Of a stretch of DNA of 40,429 bases, positions 17,260 to 26,095 are shown in pieces. Origin of the DNA: Hyphomicrobiales bacterium (GTDB lineage: Bacteria; Pseudomonadota; Alphaproteobacteria; Rhizobiales; Beijerinckiaceae). The position numbers and the translations under genes were made by a program. The notes below the pieces were generated by a model. It was given only the letters and a program-made list of their open reading frames with translations. It ran no database searches and was not told the origin of the DNA. Location of the stretch: contig JAPLOU010000041.1 in assembly GCA_026400535.1 (NCBI GenBank), forward strand, positions 1 to 40,429. The letters are read 5' to 3'. Every line of letters starts with the position of its first letter. Position 1 is the first letter of the stretch.

Positions 17260-18249
17260 TTGAGTTTTCTCGAACTGGCCAGCCAGAACCTCGTTTCACC
17301 GATGGTTTTGTTCTTCGCGCTCGGTCTGACGGCGGCGCTGGCGCGCTCCGATCTGAGCATTCCCGAGGCGGTGGCCAAGACGATCGCCCTTTATCTGATG
17401 ATGGCGATTGGCTTCAAGGGTGGGGTCGAGGTGGCCAAGTCCGGGATCACAGCCCTCATGCTGCTGGTCATGCTGGCCGGTGTGCTCCTGTCCTTCATCA
17501 TTCCCGTCATCGGGTTCTTCGCGCTTCGTGCAGTCTCAAGGCTTTCGGCGATTGATGCGGCCGCGATCGCCGCGCATTACGGCTCGATCTCGATTGTCAC
17601 CTTTGTTGCAGCGACAGAGGCGGTCAGGGGCCTTGGCCTGCCCTTCGAGGGCTTTCTGGTGGCTGTCGCCGCCGTGATGGAAACGCCTGCCATCCTGTCG
17701 GCGCTCCTGCTTGCACGCCGCGCCCAGCCCCCCGGGCAGGTGCAGGGCGAGGGCGAAAGCGCTGGCGCGCTGATCCGCGAGGTCGGACTCAACGCATCCG
17801 TCGTCATGCTGGTCGGATCGTTCCTCATCGGCTGGGCCACCGGACCCAAGGGTCTCGCCATGATCGCGCCCTTCATCGTTGATCCGTTCCGCGGGGTCCT
17901 GTGCCTGTTCCTGCTCGACATGGGCCTCGTGGCCGGGCGCGGCATGCGCGAGGGCGCACGCCACCTGGCGCCGCCCGTGCTCGCCTTCGGCATCCTGATG
18001 CCGCTGTTCAGCGCTGCGGTTGCAGCCCTGCTCATCCTGCCGCTTGGCCTGTCCGTCGGCGGGGCAGCGGTCTTCATCACCCTGGCGGCCTCGGCCTCCT
18101 ATATTGCGGTGCCGGCCGCCATGCGCCTTGCCTTGCCCGAGGCGAAACCGGCCATCTATCTCACGCTGTCACTGGGCGTGACCTTTCCGTTCAATCTGGC
18201 GCTCGGCATTCCGCTCTATCTCGCACTTGCCCAGCGCGTCGGCCTTTGA
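17260..18249 (+). CDS. SbtA-like sodium-dependent bicarbonate transporter
   Basis: This 329-residue polytopic membrane protein, with about ten predicted segments, fits the SbtA (DUF897) family of Na+/bicarbonate symporters. Characteristic stretches are MMAIGFKGGVEVAKSG (about 47-62) and SAIDAAAIAAHYGSISIVTF followed by VAATEAV, with METPAIL shortly after. These match the two repeated substrate-binding regions of the cyanobacterial protein. The start is TTG 17260, with GGAGA about seven bases upstream. A TTGACT at 17172-17177 could be a -35 box, but no good -10 box follows. The gene 12 bp downstream encodes a PII-like protein, the arrangement of sbtA-sbtB. Bicarbonate as substrate is inferred from family. 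Confidence 0.85.
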   Translation: MSFLELASQNLVSPMVLFFALGLTAALARSDLSIPEAVAKTIALYLMMAIGFKGGVEVAKSGITALMLLVMLAGVLLSFIIPVIGFFALRAVSRLSAIDAAAIAAHYGSISIVTFVAATEAVRGLGLPFEGFLVAVAAVMETPAILSALLLARRAQPPGQVQGEGESAGALIREVGLNASVVMLVGSFLIGWATGPKGLAMIAPFIVDPFRGVLCLFLLDMGLVAGRGMREGARHLAPPVLAFGILMPLFSAAVAALLILPLGLSVGGAAVFITLAASASYIAVPAAMRLALPEAKPAIYLTLSLGVTFPFNLALGIPLYLALAQRVGL

Positions 18250-18261
18250 GGAGAGCTGCCC

Positions 18262-18576
18262 ATGGTCCAGACACATCTGAAAAAACGCATCGAGATCATC
18301 CTCGAGGCGCCCGCCCTGCACCGGCTGACAGACCGTCTCAATCAGGCCGGCGTCACGGGTTACACGATTGTCCCCGTTCTGGCGGGACGCGGCCAGGACG
18401 GCACATGGAGCGCGGAAGGCCTCGCCGGCGATGCCGGCCGCCTTGTGATGGTCATCTCGATTGTCGATGCAGCCAAGGCCGATGACGTCCTTGATCGGGT
18501 CTACACCCTGCTCGCCCGCCAGATCGGCATCGTCACGGTGTCCGACGTGCAGGTGATCCGCGCGGACCATTTCTGA
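18262..18576 (+). CDS. SbtB-like PII-family regulator
   Basis: This 104-residue protein has the ferredoxin-like PII fold. An N-terminal strand (KKRIEIILEAP) leads to a helix, then GYTIVPVLAGRGQDGTW with a T-loop-like segment (about 35-58). A strand LVMVISIVDAA, a second helix (DDVLDRVYTLLARQ) and a final IGIVTVSDVQVI follow. Its place 12 bp after an SbtA-like gene identifies it as the likely regulator. In cyanobacteria SbtB binds adenylyl nucleotides such as cAMP and AMP and controls SbtA at the membrane. The chain ends at RADHF and lacks the C-terminal cysteine loop of some SbtB proteins. AGGAGAG lies upstream of ATG 18262. Confidence 0.82.
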   Translation: MVQTHLKKRIEIILEAPALHRLTDRLNQAGVTGYTIVPVLAGRGQDGTWSAEGLAGDAGRLVMVISIVDAAKADDVLDRVYTLLARQIGIVTVSDVQVIRADHF

Positions 18577-18606
18577 TCTGAGCCACCCCATGGCCAGGCG
18601 GAGCCG

Positions 18607-21600
18607 CTATTCCGCCGCGGGCCGCAACGGCTTGACATTGTCTGGCAGCGCCTGCGCCGGATGGTCATCGTGCCGCCAATCGCTTTCGTCTTCCTTTTTG
18701 CCCAGGAAGGGCGAGAAGAGGCGACTGACAAGACGGCTGAGATCATCCATCACCGTGTAGAAGGACGGCACAAAGACAAGGCTCAGCACGGTCGACACGA
18801 TCAGGCCGCTGATCACGGCAATCGCCATGGGCGCGCGAAACTCGCCTCCATCACCCAAGGAATAGGCTGACGGCAGCATTCCCGCTGCCATCGCGATGGT
18901 CGTCATCACGATCGGGCGCGCCCGTTTGTGGCCGGCGTCGATCAAGGCCTCGACCCGGCCGAAACCCCTGGCCTCGGACTCCACCGCGAAATCCACCAGC
19001 ATGATCGCATTCTTGGTGACGATGCCCATCAGCATGAGCAGTCCGATATAGACCGGCATCGACACCGCATTGTTGGTGAGCAGCAGCCCCAGCACAACCC
19101 CGCCGAACGACAACGGCAAGGACAGAAGAATGGTGATCGGCTGGAACACCGAGCCGAACAGCAAGATCAGTACGGCGAGGACAAGCATCAGCCCCGTCGC
19201 CATCGCCGTGATGAAGCCCTGCACGACTTCACCCTGGATCTCGGCGTCACCCGTCACCTGGACCCAGACGCCGTCGGGCAGCCCGGCGTCCTTGACGATG
19301 CCAAGGAAGATCTCCTGTGCGGTGCCAAGCGGCAGGCCACGCTTGAGGTCCGCACCGATGGACGAGCGGCGCACGCGGTCATAGCGGTCGATTGAGGACG
19401 GCCCTTCGCCAAAGCGGACATCGGCCACCGAACTGATCGGTATCGACTTGCCCGAGGCATTCGTCACGCGCAGCGATTGCAGACGCAGGATGTCGGTCCG
19501 CGCGTCTTCGTCGAGTTGGACGCGGATCGGGATCAGCCGGTCTCCGGTGTTGAACTTGGCGAGGCTTGCCCCGGCATCGCCGATGGTCGCGACCCGCACC
19601 GTTTCGGAGATCGCCTCGGGTGTGACCCCCAGTTCGGCCGCCTCCTCGAGCCTCGGCGTCACCCGGATTTCAGGGCGCGTGAGCGAGCCGCTCGCGGCCA
19701 CGTTGAGAAAGCCGTCGACCTTGCGCATGCGCGCCTCAAGCCGGGCCGCAGCCTCTGCCAGCGCCTCGCCATCGCGCGACAGGATCGAGAACGCCATTTC
19801 GCGTTCGCCGCGCTCGTTGACATACCAGGCCCGGACGTCCGGCACGTCGGATATCTTGGCGGCGACCACAGCCTTGAAGGCCTTCTGAGCGATCTTGCGC
19901 TCTTTCTTCGGCACCAGCCGGATGAACAGCGCCGCGCGCCGCACTTCGCGCTGTCCCGTCGCGGACGATCCGCCAAGCGCGAAGACATGACGCACTTCGG
20001 GCGCGGCGCGGAGCCGCTCGACGATGTCGTCAGTTGTCCGGCGCGTGTCATCCAGGGTCGAGCCGGGCGGCAACTCAATGTTGGCGACGATGCGGGAGTT
20101 ATCCTCGTCCGGGATGAAGGCAGTGGGCAGGAGCGAGGTGGCCCAGACTGATCCGACCAGGCAGCCGACGCCGACTATCAGCGTGAGATAGGCGTTCGAG
20201 ACGGGCATCTTGAAGCGGCCGACACCAATCCGCCAGGTCTTCAGCGTGATGGAGAGACAGCGAAGATAGGCGCGCATGATGAGCCCATCCTTGGCGTCAT
20301 GATGCTTGACCGGCCGCATCAGGTAGGCGGCCATCATCGGCGTGATCAGCCGCGCGACCAGCAGCGAGAACAGCACGGCCACAGCGACGGTCAGCCCGAA
20401 TTGACGGAAGTACTGCCCGGCAACCCCGCCCATGAACGAGACAGGGGCGAAAATCGCGACGATGGTCAGCGTGATCGCGATCACCGCCAGACCGATCTCG
20501 TCGGCGGCCTCCATCGCCGCGCGGTAGGGCGACTTGCCCATGCGCATGTGCCGCACGATGTTCTCGATCTCGACGATCGCGTCATCGACGAGGATGCCGG
20601 TGACGAGCGTGATGCCCAGAAGGCTGACCAGATTGAGCGAGAAGCCCATCAGGTCCATCGCCCAGAAGGTCGGAATGGCGGATAAAGGCAGCGCAATGGC
20701 GGTGATCAGGGTCGCGCGCCAGTTACGCAGGAACACCAGCACCACCAGCACGGCCAGAGCGGCCCCTTCCAGCAAGGTCTCCATCGCGGCGGTGTAGTTG
20801 CCGTAGGTGTAGGCAACGGCGTCGTCGATGGGCGTGATCTGGACATCGGGGTTCTGCACCCGCAGCTTCCTGAGGCTGTCCTCGACAACCTCCTTCACCG
20901 ACAGTTCGCTCGCGCCCTTGGACCGGAACACCGTGAACGCCACGACGGGCTGGCCGTTCAGGCGGCCGAAGCTGCGCGGCTCCGCACTGCTGTCCGCGAC
21001 CGTGCCGAGGTCATGCAGGCGAACCTCGCGCCCACCGGGCAGGATGATCTTGGCCTCCGATAGGTCGGCGACGCTGCGCGCGCTTGCGAGCGTCCGGATG
21101 GCTTGCTCCTGTCCGCCGATCTGTCCGCGCCCACCGGCAAGGTCGACGTTCGTGGCGCGCACCTGCCGGTTGACCTCGGCCGCCGTGGTGCCGAGGGCCA
21201 GCAGCCGGTCCGGATCAAGCGAGATACGGATTTCCCGGTCCACCCCGCCATAGCGGTCAACCCGCCCGACGCCCTTGCGGGCCTGCAATTCGCGCGCAAT
21301 CACATCGTCGACATGCCAGGAGAGCTGCTCCAGCGTCTTGCCGGGCGAGAACGTGGCGTAGGTGAGGATCGACTGTCCCTCGACGTCGATCTTCTGGATC
21401 ACCGGCTCGTCGACCGTGCGCGGCAGCTCTGCCCTGATCCTCGAGATCGCGTCCTTGACGTCGTTCAGGGCGCGGTCAGTGTTCACCTCCAGCCTGAACT
21501 CAATGACTGTCTGCGAGGAACCGTCGGTCAGGGTCGATATGACCCGTTTTGCGCCGGCGATATTGGCCACGGCGTCTTCGACCCGCTTGGTGATCTGCGT

Positions 21601-21786
21601 CTCAAGCTCGGCGGGCGCCGCGCCCGACTGCGTGACGGTGACGGCAACCAGAGGCACGTCGATGTTCGGAAAGCGCGTCACCGGCAGCTTCATGAAGCTC
21701 ATGATGCCCAGCACGCACAGCACCACGAACAGCAGCACCGAGGGAACCGGCTTGCGGATCGACCATGCGGAGAAATTGATGTCCAT
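18607..21786 (-). CDS. RND efflux transporter, inner-membrane permease
   Basis: This 1059-residue protein is a complete hydrophobe/amphiphile-type RND pump (AcrB/MexF-like): an N-terminal segment FSAWSIRKPVPSVLLFVVLC, a large periplasmic porter domain, six central membrane segments, a second porter domain and six C-terminal segments. The proton-relay motif GILVDDAIVEIEN (TM4) carries the Asp pair, and TM10 has a conserved Lys in MLMGIVTKNAIMLVDFA. These pumps export drugs or other amphiphilic compounds using the proton gradient together with an adaptor and an outer-membrane channel. The ATG at 21786 lies 10 bp after the adaptor stop. No TolC-like channel gene is in the window. Confidence 0.95.
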   Translation of the reverse strand: MDINFSAWSIRKPVPSVLLFVVLCVLGIMSFMKLPVTRFPNIDVPLVAVTVTQSGAAPAELETQITKRVEDAVANIAGAKRVISTLTDGSSQTVIEFRLEVNTDRALNDVKDAISRIRAELPRTVDEPVIQKIDVEGQSILTYATFSPGKTLEQLSWHVDDVIARELQARKGVGRVDRYGGVDREIRISLDPDRLLALGTTAAEVNRQVRATNVDLAGGRGQIGGQEQAIRTLASARSVADLSEAKIILPGGREVRLHDLGTVADSSAEPRSFGRLNGQPVVAFTVFRSKGASELSVKEVVEDSLRKLRVQNPDVQITPIDDAVAYTYGNYTAAMETLLEGAALAVLVVLVFLRNWRATLITAIALPLSAIPTFWAMDLMGFSLNLVSLLGITLVTGILVDDAIVEIENIVRHMRMGKSPYRAAMEAADEIGLAVIAITLTIVAIFAPVSFMGGVAGQYFRQFGLTVAVAVLFSLLVARLITPMMAAYLMRPVKHHDAKDGLIMRAYLRCLSITLKTWRIGVGRFKMPVSNAYLTLIVGVGCLVGSVWATSLLPTAFIPDEDNSRIVANIELPPGSTLDDTRRTTDDIVERLRAAPEVRHVFALGGSSATGQREVRRAALFIRLVPKKERKIAQKAFKAVVAAKISDVPDVRAWYVNERGEREMAFSILSRDGEALAEAAARLEARMRKVDGFLNVAASGSLTRPEIRVTPRLEEAAELGVTPEAISETVRVATIGDAGASLAKFNTGDRLIPIRVQLDEDARTDILRLQSLRVTNASGKSIPISSVADVRFGEGPSSIDRYDRVRRSSIGADLKRGLPLGTAQEIFLGIVKDAGLPDGVWVQVTGDAEIQGEVVQGFITAMATGLMLVLAVLILLFGSVFQPITILLSLPLSFGGVVLGLLLTNNAVSMPVYIGLLMLMGIVTKNAIMLVDFAVESEARGFGRVEALIDAGHKRARPIVMTTIAMAAGMLPSAYSLGDGGEFRAPMAIAVISGLIVSTVLSLVFVPSFYTVMDDLSRLVSRLFSPFLGKKEDESDWRHDDHPAQALPDNVKPLRPAAE

Positions 21787-21796
21787 CGCGGCCGCC

Positions 21797-23011
21797 TCAG
21801 TTCAGCGCCATGGCCTTGGACGGCGTGGGCATGGGGACTGGCGTGATCACGTCGCCATCCCTGAGGAAGGTGCCGGCCCTCGCCACAACCAGGTCTCCAT
21901 CCTGAACGCCTTCGAGGATTTCGACCCGTCCCTGCCCTGACAGCCCCAACCTGACCACGCGCGAGCGCACGGTGTTCCCTTCGACCACCTGGATGACGGC
22001 GCTGTCGCGACGATAGGTCACGGCCGAGACAGGAACGGTCAGGCCCACCCTCCTGTCGATCTCGATGACCCCGCGGCCGAACGCGCCCACTGCGCTTGTC
22101 GCGGTGGCGGGCAGCGCGATGCGGACCTTGCCAAGCCGGGTCTGGCGGTCGACCTCGGGCGAGATCAGCCTGATCTGTCCGCTGATTGGCTGTGCTGCGC
22201 CTGCCGGTGTGACCTTGACGGGCTTGCCGATGGTCACGCGCGGCATGTCGGCCTCCGGAACTTCGGCCTCAAGCTCCACCGCCCCATCGGCGATGATGCG
22301 GAACAGGGGCTCGGAGGCCGCCATGCTGGCAATCGCGCCCTGCCGTGCATTGCGACGGCTGATGACGCCGGCGCGCGGCGCCTTGATGTCACTGCGCCGG
22401 ATGCGCAGCTCGATGTCGCCGCGCTGGGCCGTGGTCAGGGCCTGGTCGGCTTCGGCGCTGACCAGCGCCTGGCGGGCGGACAGCACGCGCGCATCCGCCC
22501 CGCGCGAGGCGGCAAGGCGCTGGTCGAAGGTGTCAGCACTGGTGATTCCGTCGGTTCGCAAGGTCTGCGCACGCGACAGGGCGTTGTTGGCCTGCTGCTT
22601 GTTGGCTTCCGCCTCTGCGATCTGGGCCCTGGCCTGCGCGATGGCGGCCACATTGCGCTGCAGGCTGGCTGTGTTCTGGGCCAACCAGACATCGAGCGCC
22701 GCCCGGTTGAGTCGCAGCAGAGTCTGGCCGGCCTGGACGAGGTCGCCCTCCTCAGCCAGGATTTCGGTGATGGCGAGGCCGTCGATCTCCGCTGCCACCA
22801 ACACCTCCTCGCGTGCGACGATGGTGCCGGAGACGAGGATGGCGGACATGACGTCCGCCCGCTCGACCTTCACGACCGAAATGCTGGGCGCGCGGGGCGC
22901 AGCGGCAGTGGCGCCGCCCGTGCCCTGGGCCAGTGCAGGCGCGACGGCGGCAAGGACCAGCACGGTGGCGGCCAGCGGGCGCGACAGGGCTGAAGGCAAC
23001 AAACGGAACAC
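21797..23011 (-). CDS. RND efflux periplasmic adaptor (membrane-fusion protein)
   Basis: About 404 residues form a HlyD/AcrA-type adaptor. A signal-like segment (FRLLPSALSRPLAATVLVLA...ALAQ) is followed by a lipoyl half (ILAEEGDLVQAGQTLLRLN), an alpha-helical hairpin (about 110-190, rich in Ala, Gln and Glu), the second lipoyl half (SDIKAPRAGVISRRNARQG), and beta-barrel and membrane-proximal domains. The long open frame extends to 23413, but that part is a shadow of tetR. GTG 23011 is chosen because GGTGGAG stands nine bases upstream and it begins four bases after the tetR stop. It bridges the RND pump to an outer-membrane channel encoded elsewhere. Confidence 0.9.
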   Translation of the reverse strand: MFRLLPSALSRPLAATVLVLAAVAPALAQGTGGATAAAPRAPSISVVKVERADVMSAILVSGTIVAREEVLVAAEIDGLAITEILAEEGDLVQAGQTLLRLNRAALDVWLAQNTASLQRNVAAIAQARAQIAEAEANKQQANNALSRAQTLRTDGITSADTFDQRLAASRGADARVLSARQALVSAEADQALTTAQRGDIELRIRRSDIKAPRAGVISRRNARQGAIASMAASEPLFRIIADGAVELEAEVPEADMPRVTIGKPVKVTPAGAAQPISGQIRLISPEVDRQTRLGKVRIALPATATSAVGAFGRGVIEIDRRVGLTVPVSAVTYRRDSAVIQVVEGNTVRSRVVRLGLSGQGRVEILEGVQDGDLVVARAGTFLRDGDVITPVPMPTPSKAMALN

Positions 23012-23015
23012 GGGA

Positions 23016-23660
23016 TCAGTCTCCACCGGAGGCAAGGGGCACGCCCGCTGGCGCGGACACAAGCGAGGGGAAAGCCCCCGCGCAGGCCAGGCGGAAGACC
23101 TGGCCGATATGCACCACATGCGGCGCGGGATCGAAAGACGGCTCCCGGGCGCGGCGGGCCAAGAGCCCGTCGCCCATGCACAGCAGAAGCTCGACCAGCG
23201 CAGCCGCATCGAGATGCGCCACGGCCTGACCGCTGTCGACGAGGTGCACGACGAAATCGGTGATGCGGTTGCGGATGTCCTGCTCGACATCGTTGCAAAT
23301 GGCGGCGAGCCGCGGATTGCGGGCCGCTTCCGCCCACAGGTCCAGCGCAAACACGGCCTTTTCGCGCGGCTCATCCACCAGATGATGCCGCCCGATCGCC
23401 TCGAACAGGGCAAACGGGTCCGCCGCCGAACGCAGGCTGACGAAGGAACCTGCCAGATCAGCCCGGTCGCGCTCGCACAGGCCGGAGACGATCTGGTCCT
23501 TGGAGGCGAAGTAACGGTAGATGTTGCCCGCGCTCATGCCGGCCTCGTGGGCCACATCCTGCATCGTGGCCCGGTGAAAGCCGGAGCGCACGAAACAGCG
23601 ATGCGCCGCATCAAGGATGCGCGTCCGATGGTCCTGTCCGATCGCCGAATGCTGGTTCAT
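23016..23660 (-). CDS. TetR/AcrR-family repressor of the efflux operon
   Basis: This 214-residue protein has a TetR N-terminal DNA-binding domain: RTRILDAAHRCFVRSGFHRA (12-31), then TMQDVAHEAGMSAGNIYRYF (32-51), the helix-turn-helix with the usual YRYF end, and SKDQIV. The C-terminal ligand-binding region is helical and variable. ATG 23660 is preferred because the family starts close to the first helix; the frame is open to 23744, but upstream ATGs fall in or beyond the operator palindrome. The gene is first in the minus-strand operon tetR-adaptor-pump. Autoregulation through the palindrome 11 bp upstream is the simple reading. Confidence 0.9.
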   Translation of the reverse strand: MNQHSAIGQDHRTRILDAAHRCFVRSGFHRATMQDVAHEAGMSAGNIYRYFASKDQIVSGLCERDRADLAGSFVSLRSAADPFALFEAIGRHHLVDEPREKAVFALDLWAEAARNPRLAAICNDVEQDIRNRITDFVVHLVDSGQAVAHLDAAALVELLLCMGDGLLARRAREPSFDPAPHVVHIGQVFRLACAGAFPSLVSAPAGVPLASGGD

Positions 23661-23671
23661 GACCTGCAGTC

Positions 23672-23697
23672 TCTGAGAATGAACGTTCATTCTCAGA
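23672..23697. promoter_or_regulatory. Perfect 26-bp palindrome, likely TetR operator
   Basis: Bases 23672-23697 are a perfect inverted repeat, with half-site TCTGAGAATGAAC and its exact complement, centred between 23684 and 23685. The core AATGAACGTTCATT is the type of site bound by AcrR/TetR regulators. It ends 11 bp before the tetR start codon, so bound repressor would block transcription of tetR, the adaptor and the pump. Binding by this protein is inferred. Confidence 0.8.
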
Positions 23698-23786
23698 TAC
23701 ATCACGGAATTGGCACGATCAAGGCAAAGCGTGTTCTTCTGCAATTGTTGACCAATGGCGGGCCCAGGTCACCCGAGGATTGAGCC

Positions 23787-24164
23787 TCAGCGGCGCACCT
23801 TGGCCACGCTCCGCACGAAGGGCGTGGCGCGCACAACCGGAAACTCGCCCTGATTTTTCGGCAGCTTCTCGGCGATGCCGTACAGTTGCTCGCGGCGGTC
23901 CATCTCGCGCCAGACCTCATCGGGCGTGATTCCAGCCTCAACCAGGACGACGACGAGATTGTAGATCAGGTCGGCGCTTTCCAGGATCACCGCCTCGCGG
24001 TTGCCCTGAACCGCATCAAGCCCGACCTCGGCAGCCTCCTCGACCAGTTTCTTGGCCATTTTGGGCATACCTTCGCGGATGAGCTTCGCCGTGCGGGAAT
24101 AGGCGGGGTCGCGTGACCGCGCCGCAAGAACCGCCTGATACAGCCTGTCAACCGAATCGCCCAT
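23787..24164 (-). CDS. hisE: HisE-like phosphoribosyl-ATP pyrophosphatase
   Basis: This 125-residue all-alpha NTP pyrophosphohydrolase of the MazG/HisE group carries the metal motifs KLVEEAAEVGLDA (about 38-50) and ESADLIYNLVVVLVEAG (about 60-76), followed by the HisE-like DEVWREMDRR. HisE removes pyrophosphate from phosphoribosyl-ATP in histidine synthesis. No other his gene lies nearby, and the C-terminal 30 residues (LPKNQGEFPVVRATPFVRS and onward) are longer than usual, so a related nucleotide substrate is possible. ATG 24164 fits the family start; upstream ATGs at 24185 and 24197 are in frame. It lies 46 bp after rppH on the same strand. Confidence 0.75.
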   Translation of the reverse strand: MGDSVDRLYQAVLAARSRDPAYSRTAKLIREGMPKMAKKLVEEAAEVGLDAVQGNREAVILESADLIYNLVVVLVEAGITPDEVWREMDRREQLYGIAEKLPKNQGEFPVVRATPFVRSVAKVRR

Positions 24165-24210
24165 TGTTCCCAGTCTTACCCCCATTTGTTTAAACATCGT
24201 GACAATAGGT

Positions 24211-24705
24211 TCAATACGAGAAGCCGGCAAATTGTTTTGCGACCTGCGTATAGACCGGGCGCTTGAAGGCGACGATGAGTTCGGGGGTGCGGGCAAGCCG
24301 TTCCCAGCGCCAATCCGCGAACTCGGCCCTGTGCCCGCCCGGAGGCGTCAGGATGTTGATGTCGGCGTCCTCGCCGTCGAAGCGGAAGGCAAACCACTTC
24401 TGCGCCTGTCCGCGGTAGCGTCCCCGCCATGAGGACTTCAAGAGGGCCGGCGGCAGGTCATAGCTCAGCCATTCGGCCGCCTCGGCCAGAAAGGAGACCT
24501 GCCTCACGCCGGTCTCCTCGGCAAGCTCCCGAACCGCAGCCTCGCGCGGCGATTCCCCGGGGTCGATCCCGCCCTGTGGCATCTGCCAGGCGTCATCACC
24601 GGACACTCCGGCCCGGCGACCGATGAAGACCAGCCCGGCGCGGTTGAACAGCGCAATCCCGACGCAAGGCCGGTAGGCGGCGTCCGGCTCCGGGCCCGGC
24701 CTCAC
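24211..24705 (-). CDS. rppH: RNA pyrophosphohydrolase RppH
   Basis: This 164-residue NUDIX enzyme has the features of RppH/Nud[22 protein letters not shown] at the start (quoted in part: [11 protein letters not shown]), [20 protein letters not shown] leading through the Nudix box (about 45-67, RELAEETGV), and the RppH-specific [13 protein letters not shown]. It converts 5'-triphosphate mRNA ends to monophosphate, which opens mRNAs to decay, or hydrolyses dinucleoside polyphosphates. The start is GTG 24705, overlapping the stop of the upstream deacetylase-like gene (GTGA, 24702-24705), so the two are coupled. This order after ctpA and yibQ is common in alphaproteobacteria. Confidence 0.93.
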   Translation of the reverse strand: MRPGPEPDAAYRPCVGIALFNRAGLVFIGRRAGVSGDDAWQMPQGGIDPGESPREAAVRELAEETGVRQVSFLAEAAEWLSYDLPPALLKSSWRGRYRGQAQKWFAFRFDGEDADINILTPPGGHRAEFADWRWERLARTPELIVAFKRPVYTQVAKQFAGFSY

Positions 24706-25991
24706 CGGATCGACCCTGTCGTGATGGCGCGGGCGCCCGCTGCCGCGCTCACCGGGACAAGCCGGATGCCGCGCGCCTCCAGCGTCCGGGCCCAGCGGTT
24801 GATGCGGTCGATGGTGAGCGGCAGCGCCGAGGCACTCGCCAGGGCAAAGCCCTTCTCGCGCGCCAGCGCCTCAAGCCTCTGCAGTTCGCGGTCAATGGCG
24901 TCGGCGCGGGCCGCAAGATCAAGAACAAGGTCGGCCCTGACCGCTGGCGTGCGGAAGCCGGAGGCCACCTGGGTCATGATGCTCCGGCCCGACGAGCCGT
25001 CATCGACCACCATCAGGCCGCGTTCAGCAGCCTCGCGCATCACGGGCGTCATGGTATCCTCGTCAGAGGTGAAGCGCGCGCCCATGAAGTTGACGATTCC
25101 AACATACCCGGTGAAGCGGCTCAGCACCCAGCGGAAACGGTCGGCGTTCTCGGTCGCCTGCGGCCCAGTCACCAGCGTGTGCGGACCTGGATCATTATCG
25201 GGGTAGTCGAACGGCTCCATCGGCACCTGCATGAAGACCTCATGTCCATCCCCCCGCGCGCGCTGGACCTGCCGTTCGAGATCGGCGCCATAGGGCGCGA
25301 AGGCAAGGCTGATCTCGCCCGGCAGCCTGGCGATGGCGTCGGCGGTCGTCGAGGCCGAGATGCCGAGCCCGCCGATCACAATGGCGATGCGCGGTTGCGC
25401 CGGACCGCCGGTCGGCGACGGGCGCGCATAGACCTGGAACGAGCGCGCCCCGTCCTCGCCCGTCTTCGGCAGCACGCCAAGGCGCGTGCGGTCGACGAGG
25501 CGCCTGTCAGGCGCGGCTGCGAGTCTGACGGACGTGGCGTCCGGCACGCGGATGATAACCGAGTTTGGCGTATCCGACCCTCCCGGGCGCATCACCCGGA
25601 CGCCTGCTTCCTGCTCGAGCTGTCCGGCGCTGCTCTCAGGCCGCTGCGCAGCCTCCAGGGCTGCCTGCGCCGCTTCCTGCGCAGAGAAGCTGAACTGCGG
25701 CGTCGTGGCGGCAGGTCTGCCGGCCGGATTCTCGATCACGGCAACCGCGAGCGGTGCCGCTTTATCGGCATTCCCGAACAGGCTGACATACAGCGCCGCG
25801 CCGCCCAAAGCGGCCACCGGCAACAGCGCGGCGACCGACAGAAGGGGCCTCAGCCATCGTGGCGCAGCCTTCTTGGGCTTCGGAGCCCCAAGCGGCTTGT
25901 GCAGATCAGATGCCGGCGCGTCGACCAAACCTGAAGCCCCAACCTGTTGCCATCCACGCGCCGCAAGCGGAGCAGCTGGCGCAAACAACAC
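24702..25991 (-). CDS. Divergent polysaccharide deacetylase family protein (YibQ-like)
   Basis: Up to 429 residues. The protein has a cytoplasmic N-terminus with the typical ASDLHKPLG motif (about 28-35), one membrane anchor (about 49-71), a low-complexity periplasmic linker, and a C-terminal divergent polysaccharide deacetylase domain from about 200 ([55 protein letters not shown] region). Several catalytic residues of true deacetylases are replaced in this family, and no activity is established. The GTG at 25991 gives the longest frame, but family members start near the DLHKPLG motif, so the true start may be a TTG close to 25928. It sits next to envC and ctpA, consistent with a cell-envelope role. 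Confidence 0.8.
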   Translation of the reverse strand: MLFAPAAPLAARGWQQVGASGLVDAPASDLHKPLGAPKPKKAAPRWLRPLLSVAALLPVAALGGAALYVSLFGNADKAAPLAVAVIENPAGRPAATTPQFSFSAQEAAQAALEAAQRPESSAGQLEQEAGVRVMRPGGSDTPNSVIIRVPDATSVRLAAAPDRRLVDRTRLGVLPKTGEDGARSFQVYARPSPTGGPAQPRIAIVIGGLGISASTTADAIARLPGEISLAFAPYGADLERQVQRARGDGHEVFMQVPMEPFDYPDNDPGPHTLVTGPQATENADRFRWVLSRFTGYVGIVNFMGARFTSDEDTMTPVMREAAERGLMVVDDGSSGRSIMTQVASGFRTPAVRADLVLDLAARADAIDRELQRLEALAREKGFALASASALPLTIDRINRWARTLEARGIRLVPVSAAAGARAITTGSIR

Positions 25992-26095
25992 GAGAAAGGG
26001 CGCCCGAATCAGCTTCGCGCGCCGTCCGCACTGTGAGGCTTTCCGTTGATTGCGTCGAGAGCGGCGTCAGCCGATCCCGCTCGTCGACGTCGGGC

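Noticed and set aside
18597..18616. GGCGGA/TCCGCC hairpin as a terminator between sbtB and the RND gene
   Set aside because: The stem is six pairs, overlaps the RND stop codon and has no T-run on either side.
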